From positions 1 through 64,000 of the forward strand of contig NZ_JAUSUX010000010.1 of the NCBI RefSeq assembly GCF_030813795.1: a stretch of 64,000 bases of DNA, read 5' to 3'. Positions 1-8,105 of this stretch are shown here, in pieces. Both the position numbers and the translations under genes were made by a program. Origin of the DNA: Desulfofundulus luciae. GTDB taxonomy: Bacteria > Bacillota > Desulfotomaculia > Desulfotomaculales > Desulfovirgulaceae. The notes beneath the pieces are model-generated. The model saw nothing but the letters and a program-made list of their open reading frames with translations. It did no database searches and was not told the DNA's origin. Positions within the stretch are counted from its first letter, which is position 1. Every line of letters starts with the position of its first letter.

Positions 1-235
1 GAACCAATCGTGCCGGAGGTAGTTGCCAATTCACTGTTATTAACCCGGTAAGACGGTTCCGGCTAAAGGGACTGGATAAGCTGGGGCTGCCGGCAATTGC
101 ATATCGGTTTACTTTTGAATTGGGGTAGCTTCTTCCCTGCCCGAGCTACATCAATTCGACTCTTGCCTGGCAGATCAATTAATGGGCTAATGGCTATGGC
201 ATAGCGTTTTGTTACGCTCTACAAAATAACCATCA
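1..235. other. No clear gene; unrecognised sequence
   Basis: No convincing gene is visible. On the plus strand one frame is open from the window edge to a stop near base 128 and reads like a possible protein tail, with a GLDKLGLP stretch loosely reminiscent of the end of STAS anti-sigma-antagonist domains. It is too short to call. The rest is AT-richer than the genes that follow and shows no usable start with a ribosome site. Confidence 0.4.
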
Positions 236-261
236 TGTTAGATATTGGTAAAACGGTGGAA

Positions 262-324
262 GTGGATCACTTTTACTTTATCATTGGTGGATCACTTTCA
301 CATTATCAGGTGGATCAATTTTAT
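262..324. repeat. Three tandem-spaced terminal repeats, IS21-family-like element end
   Basis: The 15-base motif GTGGATCACTTTTAC occurs at 262-276, nearly exactly at 287-301, and in a diverged form at 310-324, with starts 25 and 23 bases apart. Several direct copies of a GTGGATCA-type repeat at the very end are typical of IS21-family (IstA/IstB) elements. No transposase is in the window, so this is either a solo end or the edge of an element lying upstream. The family assignment rests on the motif and the repeat layout only. Confidence 0.5.
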
Positions 325-338
325 ATTGACAAACGCAA

Positions 339-380
339 GGGCGCTTTCTACAGAGCAGCGATGCTTTGTCGGAAGCGCCC
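339..380 (+). promoter_or_regulatory. Structured leader hairpin before the FAD amine dehydrogenase gene
   Basis: GGGCGCTT (339-346) pairs perfectly with AAGCGCCC (373-380). Inside it ACAGAGC (350-356) pairs with GCTTTGT (363-369), closing the six-base loop AGCGAT. There is no good T-run afterwards, so it is not a clear terminator. A six-base loop with A at position 1 and G at position 4 is the loop signature of ANTAR-protein RNA targets, which often control nitrogen genes, but the second hairpin such targets need is not seen. Confidence 0.4.
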
Positions 381-425
381 TGTTCGTTTAACAGACATCA
401 AAACTAATCAGGGGAGTGAAACGAT

Positions 426-1610
426 ATGTCACGTACTGCAGACGCGGTAATAATCGGCGGGGGGCTCATCGGGTGCAGCACCGCCTATCACCTGGCCAAA
501 CGCGGCATGAAACGGGTGGTGGTGGTGGAAAAGTCGACCCTGGGCTCGGGAAGCTCAGGTAAGTCCAGCGCCATCCTGCGGTGTCACTATACTCACCCGG
601 AGCTCGTCCGGATGGCTTTAAAATCCTTGTCCATATTCCAGAACTTCAGTGAAGCTGTCGGCGGCCAGTGCGGATACACCAGGACCGGCTACATCGTTAT
701 GGTGGGACCAGACAACGTGGACACCCTTAAAAAAAATGTGGCCATGCATAAGGAAATCGGGGTATCTGTGGATATGATCGACCTTCAGGAAGTAAAAAAA
801 ATGGTCCCCGGCATTAACCTGGAGGGCATTGCCGCTGCCGCCATGGAGCCGGAATCGGGTTACGCCGACCCCGGGCTTCTGATGACCTCGCTGGTGCAGC
901 GGGGGCGGGAACTGGGAGTGCAATACCTGCAGATGACTCCTGTGGTGGAAATCCTCGGAGGCGACAGCAGGGTGCGGGGGGTAAAGACTCCGGAGGAAGA
1001 AATTGAGGCACCGGTTGTGGTGGACTGCGCCGGGGCATGGGCCAACAGGGTAGCCCGCTTGGCCGGGTTGGAGGTTCCGGTGGAGGCGCACCGGGAGCAG
1101 GTGGTGATTCTGGAAAGGCCCGCTGACTTTACAGGCGAGCACCCGGTTCTTTCAGACCTCGTCCTGCTCCAGTACATGCGGTCTGAAACCGGCAATCTTA
1201 CCCTGCTGGGCAACAGTGACCTTTCAGAATCGGAGGTGGTAGACCCCGATTTTTACAATGAGGAAACCGACCTGGAGGCGGTGGAAAACGCCACACTCAA
1301 AGCGGTGCAGCGCTTGCCGCGGCTGGAGGACGGCCAAATTCGTAAGGGTTACTCAGGGTGCTACGAGGTGACGCCGGACTATCAGGCACTGATCGGGCCT
1401 GTGCCGGGGCTGGAAGGTTTTTACGTCAACGCGGGTTACAGCGGGCATGGTTTCAAGTTTACCCCGGTGGCCGGAGAGGCGATGGCCGAACTCATTCTGG
1501 ACGGGGATGCCCAGGTGTTCGACGTCGGCTTGTTCAGCGTCACCCGCTTTGCCGAAGGTAGGCCTATCGAGGGGTTGAACCCCTACAGCAGAGGACAGAA
1601 GCTGCGTTAA
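426..1610 (+). CDS. FAD-dependent amine/N-methyl amino acid dehydrogenase (DAO family)
   Basis: This 394-residue protein belongs to the DAO flavoprotein family (sarcosine oxidase beta subunit, sarcosine/dimethylglycine dehydrogenase, N-methylglutamate dehydrogenase MgdA). The FAD dinucleotide motif IIGGGLIGCSTAYHLA is at residues 9-24, and the C-terminal GYSGHGF motif typical of the family is near residue 340. The ATG at 426 follows a GGGGAGTG ribosome site. It leads a same-strand cluster with a glutamine-synthetase-like ligase and EtfBA. Mitochondrial sarcosine and dimethylglycine dehydrogenases give electrons to ETF, so ETF is the likely acceptor here. The substrate (sarcosine, N-methylglutamate or another secondary amine) cannot be read from sequence. 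Confidence 0.8.
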   Translation: MSRTADAVIIGGGLIGCSTAYHLAKRGMKRVVVVEKSTLGSGSSGKSSAILRCHYTHPELVRMALKSLSIFQNFSEAVGGQCGYTRTGYIVMVGPDNVDTLKKNVAMHKEIGVSVDMIDLQEVKKMVPGINLEGIAAAAMEPESGYADPGLLMTSLVQRGRELGVQYLQMTPVVEILGGDSRVRGVKTPEEEIEAPVVVDCAGAWANRVARLAGLEVPVEAHREQVVILERPADFTGEHPVLSDLVLLQYMRSETGNLTLLGNSDLSESEVVDPDFYNEETDLEAVENATLKAVQRLPRLEDGQIRKGYSGCYEVTPDYQALIGPVPGLEGFYVNAGYSGHGFKFTPVAGEAMAELILDGDAQVFDVGLFSVTRFAEGRPIEGLNPYSRGQKLR

Positions 1611-1642
1611 GCTATTATTTTTCAAGGATAGGAGGTGTTTTT

Positions 1643-2974
1643 ATGACCTTATCTGAAGTAGCAGCCTTGATCCGCGAAAAGGGTATCCGTTATTTAATGA
1701 TATCGTTTGTAGAAATGAACGGGATCAGCAGGGCGAAGCTGGTACCGGCGGAAACCCTGGAGGCAGTAGCCGCCGAAGGCGTGGGGTTTGCGGGCTTTGC
1801 GGCCGGAGACCTTGGCCAGGGGCCGCACGACCCGGATATCATGGCCATCCCCGATTTTTCATCATTACATGTCTTGCCCTGGCAACGGGAGGTTGCCTGG
1901 CTGGCCTCAAACCTTTACGTTAATGGAGAACAATGGCCCTATTGCCCGCGGACAATTCTAATGAGGGTGCTGGAAAAGGCTTCGGCCCGGGGATACCGCC
2001 TGATGGCGGGGATGGAGCCCGAATTTTTCCTGGTGCGGCGGGAGAACGGCAGCATTGCGCCTTTCGACCCGCTGGACAATTCTGCCAAACCTTGCTACAA
2101 CCAGCAGGCCCTGACCCGGAACCTGGATTTTGTTACCAGGCTGGTGGACTCCATGAACGAACTGGGTTGGGGGGTTTACCAGTGCGACCACGAAGACGCA
2201 AACTGCCAGTTCGAGATCAATTGGCAGTACTCCGACGTGCTGGACCAGTGCGACCGCCTGACCTTTGCCAGGTTTTTAATCCGGAGCCTGGCCGAGCAGC
2301 AGGGCCTTACGGCCACCTTTATGCCCAAGCCCTTCAAGAACCTGACGGGGAATGGATGCCACTACCACCTGAGCCTTTGGGACGCCGGGGGCCGGACTAA
2401 TCTTTTCCTGGACCGCAACAATTCACACGGTCTTTCCCAAACCGCGTACTGGTTCATCGGCGGGCTGTTGAAGCACGCCCGGGCTTTGGCGGCAATCACC
2501 TCTCCCACCGTTAACTCTTATAAGCGGCTGGTGACCCGGCCCACCACGTCGGGGGCGACGTGGGCGCCGGTGTATATCACCTACGGTGGAAACAACCGCT
2601 CCGTCATGATCCGCATCCCGGGTCCGGGCCGGATCGAAAAGCGTACCGTGGACGGTGCGGCTAACCCGTATCTGGCGGCGGCGGCAATCCTGGCAGCCGG
2701 GATGGACGGTATTGAAAACCGCATCGATCCGGGCCCGCCCTTTGAAGAAAACACTTACGCGTACACAGTGGAGGAATTACTGGGTCGCGGGATAAGGGTG
2801 CTCCCTTCAAACCTTAATGAGGCGCTGGATGAATTGGAGGCGGACGAAGTGCTGCGTGAGGCTCTGGGGAGCGATTACCTGCTTCTTTACCTGCAAGTCA
2901 AGCGCAAGGAGTGGGATGAGTACCACAGCACCGTTTCAGATTGGGAGATAGAGCGTTACCTGACGGTTGGATAG
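1643..2974 (+). CDS. Glutamine-synthetase-like ligase (GlnT / gamma-glutamylmethylamide synthetase type)
   Basis: This 443-residue protein of the glutamine synthetase superfamily would ligate an amine or ammonia to the gamma-carboxyl of glutamate using ATP. Visible signatures are the metal-binding GMEPEFF near residue 123, the NGCHYHLSLWD histidine region near 236, and RPTTSGATW followed by the RIEKRTVDGAANPY segment near 300-345. Its place beside glutamate-synthase-like subunits and a DAO flavoprotein matches GlnT/GmaS proteins of methylamine and glx clusters better than a housekeeping GlnA. ATG 1643 has a strong GGAGGTG site. The ammonia-versus-amine choice is undetermined. Confidence 0.75.
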   Translation: MTLSEVAALIREKGIRYLMISFVEMNGISRAKLVPAETLEAVAAEGVGFAGFAAGDLGQGPHDPDIMAIPDFSSLHVLPWQREVAWLASNLYVNGEQWPYCPRTILMRVLEKASARGYRLMAGMEPEFFLVRRENGSIAPFDPLDNSAKPCYNQQALTRNLDFVTRLVDSMNELGWGVYQCDHEDANCQFEINWQYSDVLDQCDRLTFARFLIRSLAEQQGLTATFMPKPFKNLTGNGCHYHLSLWDAGGRTNLFLDRNNSHGLSQTAYWFIGGLLKHARALAAITSPTVNSYKRLVTRPTTSGATWAPVYITYGGNNRSVMIRIPGPGRIEKRTVDGAANPYLAAAAILAAGMDGIENRIDPGPPFEENTYAYTVEELLGRGIRVLPSNLNEALDELEADEVLREALGSDYLLLYLQVKRKEWDEYHSTVSDWEIERYLTVG

Positions 2975-3051
2975 CGGTCTTTAACATGACTTTCCGAAGG
3001 ACGTATTTTTATTACGTGTAAAATCGCTTGCATGCAGGCGGTTGGGGGTAG

Positions 3052-3855
3052 ATGACGGTGCGCATTGTTGTCTGTTTAAAACAAGTCCCTATACCCGGCG
3101 ATGTTCGGGTTAATGAAGCCGGGGAATTGCATTATCTTACAGGTAACACCATGATGAATCTTTTTGATGCTCACGCACTGGAAGGGGGGCTCCGGCTCAA
3201 GGACGACGTCGGCGCGACAGTAGTGGTCCTGGGATTTGGTGGGGGGAAGGTTGTGGAGTCGTTACGCCAGGCTGTGGCCATGGGTGCCGATCAGGCGGTG
3301 CACGTAACGGACTCCGGCTGCGAGAGTATTGACAGCAGTTACACCGCCCTTGTGTTGGCAGCCGCCATCCAGCGCCTTGGTGGAGCCGATTTGGTCCTGG
3401 TCGGCAGGGAATCCACAGTTGCCAACAGCGGCCAGGTGGGGCCCATGCTGGCCGAGTTCCTGGAAATACCTCACGTTTCTGCAGTACGTAAGATCTGGGT
3501 GGAAAACGAAAGGGTGCGAGTGGAACGGGATCTGGAGTGGGCTGTGGAAACACTGGACGCCGCTGTTCCTGTACTCTGCACAGTTTCCCGGGAAATAGGC
3601 GAACCCCGGCTGGCTTCTGTTAAAGGTGTAATAAGAGCTAAAAAAACAGTTATATCCACGTTCAGCATCAGTGACCTGGGGCTTGAACCCTTCCGGGCCG
3701 GTGAGGCGCGCACCCGCATCATAAAGCTGGAGGCAGCTCCTCCCAGGCCGCGGGGAGTGCTCCTGCAGGGTAGCCTGAAGGAGCAAATAGACCAACTGGT
3801 GAAGCTGCTTGATGCGAACATAGCAATGAAAAGGGGGAGCTGCTGTGGTCGGTAG
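3052..3855 (+). CDS. etfB: Electron transfer flavoprotein beta subunit
   Basis: The 267-residue protein has the EtfB N-terminal signature VCLKQVPIPGDVRV at residues 6-19 and a GRESTVANSGQVGP nucleotide-binding segment near residues 121-134. EtfB carries AMP or a second FAD and docks on partner flavin dehydrogenases. The ATG at 3052 lies about 80 bases after the ligase gene; the etfA start overlaps its 3' end by 11 bases, so the two are translationally coupled. The nearest dehydrogenase partner in the cluster is the DAO protein at 426-1610. Whether this ETF bifurcates was not decided from sequence. Confidence 0.93.
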   Translation: MTVRIVVCLKQVPIPGDVRVNEAGELHYLTGNTMMNLFDAHALEGGLRLKDDVGATVVVLGFGGGKVVESLRQAVAMGADQAVHVTDSGCESIDSSYTALVLAAAIQRLGGADLVLVGRESTVANSGQVGPMLAEFLEIPHVSAVRKIWVENERVRVERDLEWAVETLDAAVPVLCTVSREIGEPRLASVKGVIRAKKTVISTFSISDLGLEPFRAGEARTRIIKLEAAPPRPRGVLLQGSLKEQIDQLVKLLDANIAMKRGSCCGR

Positions 3856-4837
3856 AGATATTTGGATCTGGGCCGAATTTTGCCGGAATGAACCTTCGCC
3901 ACTGACCCTGGAGCTGCTGGCGGCAGGCAGGTTTCTGGCCGACCGGTCGGGCGGGCGGGTAACCGCCGTGGTTACAGGAGAGGTTTCTTCTGACGGCGCC
4001 GCGACGCTAGGTCTTTACGGGGCCGACCATGTTCTGGTCTTAAGCCATCCAGCTCTGGCCCGGTTCAGTGATGAGGACCACGCCCATGCCCTGGCTGCGG
4101 CAGTAAAGACGCGAAAGCCGGCGGTGCTGCTGCTTGGCGCCAGCATCGCAGGCAAGTCCGTCGCTCCCCGGGTGGCGGCCAAGCTGGGGGCAGGGCTTTT
4201 AGCCGAATGTACCGCCATTGATTGGACCGCAGAAACTCTCCGGGGTGTAGTGCCCCTCTACGGGGGGACGGTGCTGGCAACAAAAGAGGTGGTTGCACTG
4301 CCGGCGCTGGCGGTGATGAGAGCGAAGTCCTTTACCCCCCTAAGCCCGGACGGGAATCCGGATGTAACCGTGGAGGAAGTACGCCTTGCTCCCGGTGGTT
4401 TGCCGGAACGGGTGAAAGTCATTGAGGTAGCCGTAGAGGAGACCGGCGAGGTTCGTTTAGAGGACGCGGACGTAATTGTTTCAGGCGGCCGAGGGCTCGG
4501 CCGGTCCGAGCACTACAAGCTGGTGCGTGAACTGGCGGAAGTGCTTGGCGCTGCTTGCGGGGCTTCCCGGGCCATTGTGGACGCGGGCTGGGTGCCTTAC
4601 AAGCACCAGGTGGGCCAGACGGGAAAAAGTGTTAAGCCCAAAGTTTATATTGCCTGCGGGATATCCGGCGCTGTACAGCATCTGGCCGGCATGCGCAACT
4701 CGGATATTATTGTTGCCATTAACAATGATGTAGAGGCCCCGATATTCCAGTTAGCGACTTACGGTATCGTTGGAGACGTCTTGGAAGTCCTGCCGGCACT
4801 AACAGCCGCTTTCCGGAAGCGTGCATCCGAGGGGTAA
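3845..4837 (+). CDS. etfA: Electron transfer flavoprotein alpha subunit
   Basis: The 330-residue EtfA starts at GTG 3845, inside the end of etfB. The C-terminal FAD domain is clear: SGGRGLGRSEHYKLV near residues 212-226, then VGQTGKSVKPKVYIACGISG near 254-273 and the AINNDVEAPIF segment. No extra ferredoxin domain is fused to the N-terminus. With EtfB it should form a soluble heterodimer moving electrons from a flavin dehydrogenase to the membrane quinone pool or to another acceptor. No ETF:quinone oxidoreductase is in this window. Confidence 0.93.
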   Translation: MVGRDIWIWAEFCRNEPSPLTLELLAAGRFLADRSGGRVTAVVTGEVSSDGAATLGLYGADHVLVLSHPALARFSDEDHAHALAAAVKTRKPAVLLLGASIAGKSVAPRVAAKLGAGLLAECTAIDWTAETLRGVVPLYGGTVLATKEVVALPALAVMRAKSFTPLSPDGNPDVTVEEVRLAPGGLPERVKVIEVAVEETGEVRLEDADVIVSGGRGLGRSEHYKLVRELAEVLGAACGASRAIVDAGWVPYKHQVGQTGKSVKPKVYIACGISGAVQHLAGMRNSDIIVAINNDVEAPIFQLATYGIVGDVLEVLPALTAAFRKRASEG

Positions 4838-4866
4838 AGAGAAATTAGAGCTTGGGGGAGGGTTTT

Positions 4867-6450
4867 ATGACTTTCAGCAGGCCTAATCGTTCTGATGCAA
4901 CGGCTACACGAAACCGGACGCCGAAATCGGTGTCTCCGTTCAGTGGCATGTGCACGACCTGCAGGGATGGGTGCGAAGGTTTCTGCGAGGTTGGCAAATC
5001 GGCGGTACGGGGTAAGGAGGCTATCTATCCCGAGCCGTTTGGCGAGGTCAGTTCTGCTTCCGAGAAAGATTATCCCATAGATTTTTCCCATTTTAATATT
5101 TTGGGTAGTGTTGTTTGTGCCAGGGGGGGATCGCCTGGTTGTAGCCCGGACGTTTTCCAGGACATAAATCTGGAAAGGGCCATAGGGCGCCGCGGCAATT
5201 TAAAGGTTAAGCTCCCGGTCATAATCGGTGCGATGGGTTCCACCGACATTGCCAGCCGCAACTGGGATGGGCTGGCGGTGGGGGCCGCCATTAGCGGCAC
5301 TGTTATTACCATCGGTGAGAATGTCTGTGGAATGGACCCCAGGGCAGAATTTAAAAACGGGAGGGTGGTAAATTCTCCCGAATTAAAGCGCAGGGTCAAG
5401 CTTTTCCAGAATTGGAACGATGGTTTTGGGACCATAGCGGTGCAGGCAAACATTGAGGATAACATTATTGGCGTTCACGAATACGCTCTGGACAAACTCG
5501 GCATTCAGGCCGTAGAGCTCAAATGGGGACAAGGTGCCAAAAGTATCGGCGGCGAGGTGCAAATCAAGAGCCTGGAGCGGGCTTTGATGCTCAAGCGGCG
5601 TGGTTATATCGTGCTTCCCGACCCCGAAGACCCCATTGTTCAGGAAGCCTATCACCAGGGTGCGGTGGCTGCGTTTGAACGTCATTCCCGGGTGGGCACG
5701 GTGGATGAAGAAAGCTTCTTGCGCCGGGTAGAACAACTTCGTCAGGCGGGAGCCAGGTTTGTGTTTCTCAAAACCGGGGCATACCGGCCGGCCGACCTGG
5801 CCAGGGCTGTAAAGTACGCTTCGGACGCTCAACTGGATCTCCTGATTGTGGATGGCGCCGGCGGCGGTACGGGTATGAGTCCCTGGCGCATGATGAATGA
5901 GTGGGGCATTCCTACCATCTGGCTTGAATCCCTGCTTTACCGGTACCTGGACTCACTGGCGGATAAAGGGGCCTACCTGCCGGCGGTAGCGATGGCCGGC
6001 GGCTTTAGCCTGGAAGATCACGTCTTTAAAGGGCTGGCCATGGGGGCGCCTTATGTTAAACTCATCGCCATGGGCCGGGCGCCTTTGGCGGCGGCCATGG
6101 TGGCTAAAACCATCGGTCACTCGATTAAACAGGGCAAAATAAGCTCTATATATCAAAGGTACGGGGCGACAAAATTGCAAATCTTCTACTGCGCCACTGA
6201 ACTGAAGCAGCGTTTCGGCAAGGATTTCAACCGTATTCCGGACGGAGCGCTGGGTGTTTACAACTATTTTGAACGATTGAAGCAGGGTCTGCGGCAGCTG
6301 ATGTGCGGCGCCCGGATCTCGAACCTGGATGGCATTGACCGCGGGTCCTTAGTGGCACTAACGCCCGAGGCAGCCAGGGTAAGCGGTATCCCGTATGTCA
6401 TGGAACTGGATCAGGATTTGTCGAAAAATATTTTGGGGTTGACAAGGTAA
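4867..6450 (+). CDS. FMN glutamate-synthase-type protein with N-terminal cysteine cluster
   Basis: About 527 residues, related to the FMN/[Fe-S] central domain of glutamate synthase (GltB2/GlxD/MgsC group). An N-terminal motif C28-x2-C31-x3-C35-x3-C39 could hold an Fe-S cluster. The barrel contains DGAGGGTGMSPW near residue 330 and MAGGFSLEDHVFKGLAMGAPYVK, typical of the FMN phosphate-binding region. ATG 4867 is preferred over an upstream in-frame TTG at 4852 because GGGGGAGG sits just before it. This is one of two such paralogues in the operon (the other is at 8098-9345). It lies next to the class II amidotransferase gene. Its partner in catalysis is unknown. Confidence 0.75.
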   Translation: MTFSRPNRSDATATRNRTPKSVSPFSGMCTTCRDGCEGFCEVGKSAVRGKEAIYPEPFGEVSSASEKDYPIDFSHFNILGSVVCARGGSPGCSPDVFQDINLERAIGRRGNLKVKLPVIIGAMGSTDIASRNWDGLAVGAAISGTVITIGENVCGMDPRAEFKNGRVVNSPELKRRVKLFQNWNDGFGTIAVQANIEDNIIGVHEYALDKLGIQAVELKWGQGAKSIGGEVQIKSLERALMLKRRGYIVLPDPEDPIVQEAYHQGAVAAFERHSRVGTVDEESFLRRVEQLRQAGARFVFLKTGAYRPADLARAVKYASDAQLDLLIVDGAGGGTGMSPWRMMNEWGIPTIWLESLLYRYLDSLADKGAYLPAVAMAGGFSLEDHVFKGLAMGAPYVKLIAMGRAPLAAAMVAKTIGHSIKQGKISSIYQRYGATKLQIFYCATELKQRFGKDFNRIPDGALGVYNYFERLKQGLRQLMCGARISNLDGIDRGSLVALTPEAARVSGIPYVMELDQDLSKNILGLTR

Positions 6451-6465
6451 AAGGAGGAGAAAGTG

Positions 6466-7434
6466 ATGTGTGGCATAGGAGGCGTTCTTTATAAAAATGC
6501 CACCGGTAAGGTGGGCGCCGATCTAAAGAGACTGATCTATGGAATTCGCCATCGAGGTGAAGATTCCAGCGGCGTTGCCATTTTTAGCGCTAAAGAAAAG
6601 ATTGGCAAATATGATGTGCTGTTGATTAATGTCCGGGTGGAAAACGATAAAGCCGCAGAGGATGTTTTGGCTATCGTTGAAGACCTGCTGAAGAAGGTGG
6701 GTGGAGAGATCCTGGAAGCCCGAACCAAAGGTACAATTATGAGCATTCGCGCTTTTTACGAGGGATCTGAACCGGACCTGTGCTATGAACTGGACAAGTG
6801 CAAGGTTCAGACCATCAGTATCGGCAATCAGCTACGGATCTACAAGGATCTCGGGACATCCGATCAGCTTGATGAGATATATAACTATAGCAGTGTTGAG
6901 GGTACCCACGGTATAGGCCACGCCCGGTTGGCGACGGAGAGCGTGGTCAGCCCCGACCGGGCACACCCGTTCTGGGCCTATGGTTTCAGCGACGTAGCCA
7001 TTGTTCACAACGGACAGTTGACGAATTACTGGAAGCTCAGGAGGAAGTTTGAGAGGTGGGGCTACCAGTTCCGGACCGATAATGATTCTGAACTTATCGC
7101 TATCTATATTGCCCACTATCTGAAGACGGACATGAAGCTTCAGGATATCCTGGTACAAAGCCTCGAGGACCTGGACGGGACATACACCTTCCTGGTGTCA
7201 ACACCAACGGAGATTGGTTTTGCCAAGGATAAACTGGCGGCTAAACCCCTGGTTTATGTGGACATGGAAGACAGGGTGGTGCTGGCTTCCGAGGAAATAA
7301 GCCTGCAGGCCTTGTTACCGGATATGGAAAATGTCACTGTTGAGGAACCGCCGCCGTATTCGACCGGTACATGGTCCATTACTGGAGAGCATAACTTCAC
7401 GAAATTAACCTATCGGGCGGTGAGGTTGGAATGA
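6466..7434 (+). CDS. Class II glutamine amidotransferase subunit (GlxB/MgsA/GltB1 type)
   Basis: The 322-residue protein begins Met-Cys-Gly-Ile-Gly-Gly, placing the catalytic Ntn cysteine at position 2 once methionine is removed. This fixes the start at ATG 6466 rather than the GTG one codon upstream; AAGGAGG precedes it. Other family motifs are GIRHRGEDSSG near residue 27 and GHARLATES near 150, followed by the VHNGQLTNY segment. It would release ammonia (or an amine) from an amide donor and channel it to the FMN subunit. It is the separate counterpart of the N-terminal domain of GltB. Its stop overlaps the next gene by 4 bases (ATGA). Confidence 0.88.
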   Translation: MCGIGGVLYKNATGKVGADLKRLIYGIRHRGEDSSGVAIFSAKEKIGKYDVLLINVRVENDKAAEDVLAIVEDLLKKVGGEILEARTKGTIMSIRAFYEGSEPDLCYELDKCKVQTISIGNQLRIYKDLGTSDQLDEIYNYSSVEGTHGIGHARLATESVVSPDRAHPFWAYGFSDVAIVHNGQLTNYWKLRRKFERWGYQFRTDNDSELIAIYIAHYLKTDMKLQDILVQSLEDLDGTYTFLVSTPTEIGFAKDKLAAKPLVYVDMEDRVVLASEEISLQALLPDMENVTVEEPPPYSTGTWSITGEHNFTKLTYRAVRLE

Positions 7435-8105
7435 TCACTCTTGATGCAGACAAAGTATCCGTAACTGAAATTAACCGGGCCCTCAGGGAAGCGGTGAAAG
7501 CAGGGGAGGAAGTGGAGATTCTTAACCCCCGGGCGAGGCATCACCTGGGGGTGGGTATCCTCGGAGAATTAAACATGACGATTCGCGGCAGCGCGGGCTA
7601 TTTCTGCGGTTGCCTCAACGAAGGCGTCAAGCTCCGGGTGGAAGGCAATGTTGGCTGGTTTGCAGCCGACAACATGATGTCGGGAGAATTCATCGTAGAG
7701 GGGAATGCCGGCAGCTGCGCCGCACCGGGAATGCGCGGCGGTGTCCTGGTGGTAAAGGGGCATATGGGTTCCCGCTCCGGGCAGGTCATGAAGGGCGGCA
7801 CTATTATTGTCGGCGGTAACTGCGGTTTTATGACCGGTTTTATGATGATAAACGGTACCATAGTCGTTATCGGTGATGCCGGGGACCTGGTTGGGCACTA
7901 TATGGTGGGCGGAACCATCTACGTCGGCGGCAAAGTGGAGAGTTTAGGAGTAGACGCCAGGGAAGTGGATTACACGGTTGAGGATGATATCTATTTAAGC
8001 GACCTGCTTGCATGTTACGGTCTGCCAAAGCCCCCTGCATTCCGCAAGTTTGTTTCCGGTCAAAAGCACCACCGGTACGGAAAGAAGGTGTACGAAGGTG
8101 AGTAA
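7431..8105 (+). CDS. Glutamate synthase GXGXG-domain subunit (GlxC/MgsB/GltB3 type)
   Basis: The 224-residue protein is a right-handed beta-helix formed by repeated Gly-x-Gly-rich turns, for example GNVGWFAADNM, GNAGSCAAPGMRGG and GHMGSRSGQVMKGG between residues 60 and 130. This corresponds to the C-terminal structural domain of GltB, which holds the amidotransferase and FMN domains together. It starts at ATG 7431, overlapping the amidotransferase stop (ATGA), and its own end overlaps the next gene. The trio in this order matches glxBCD/mgsABC clusters. Confidence 0.88.
   Translation: MITLDADKVSVTEINRALREAVKAGEEVEILNPRARHHLGVGILGELNMTIRGSAGYFCGCLNEGVKLRVEGNVGWFAADNMMSGEFIVEGNAGSCAAPGMRGGVLVVKGHMGSRSGQVMKGGTIIVGGNCGFMTGFMMINGTIVVIGDAGDLVGHYMVGGTIYVGGKVESLGVDAREVDYTVEDDIYLSDLLACYGLPKPPAFRKFVSGQKHHRYGKKVYEGE

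Noticed and set aside
235-450. A 71-codon plus-strand frame before the DAO gene
   Set aside because: It runs through the IS-type repeats and the leader hairpin, overlaps the real start, and has no ribosome site or similarity.
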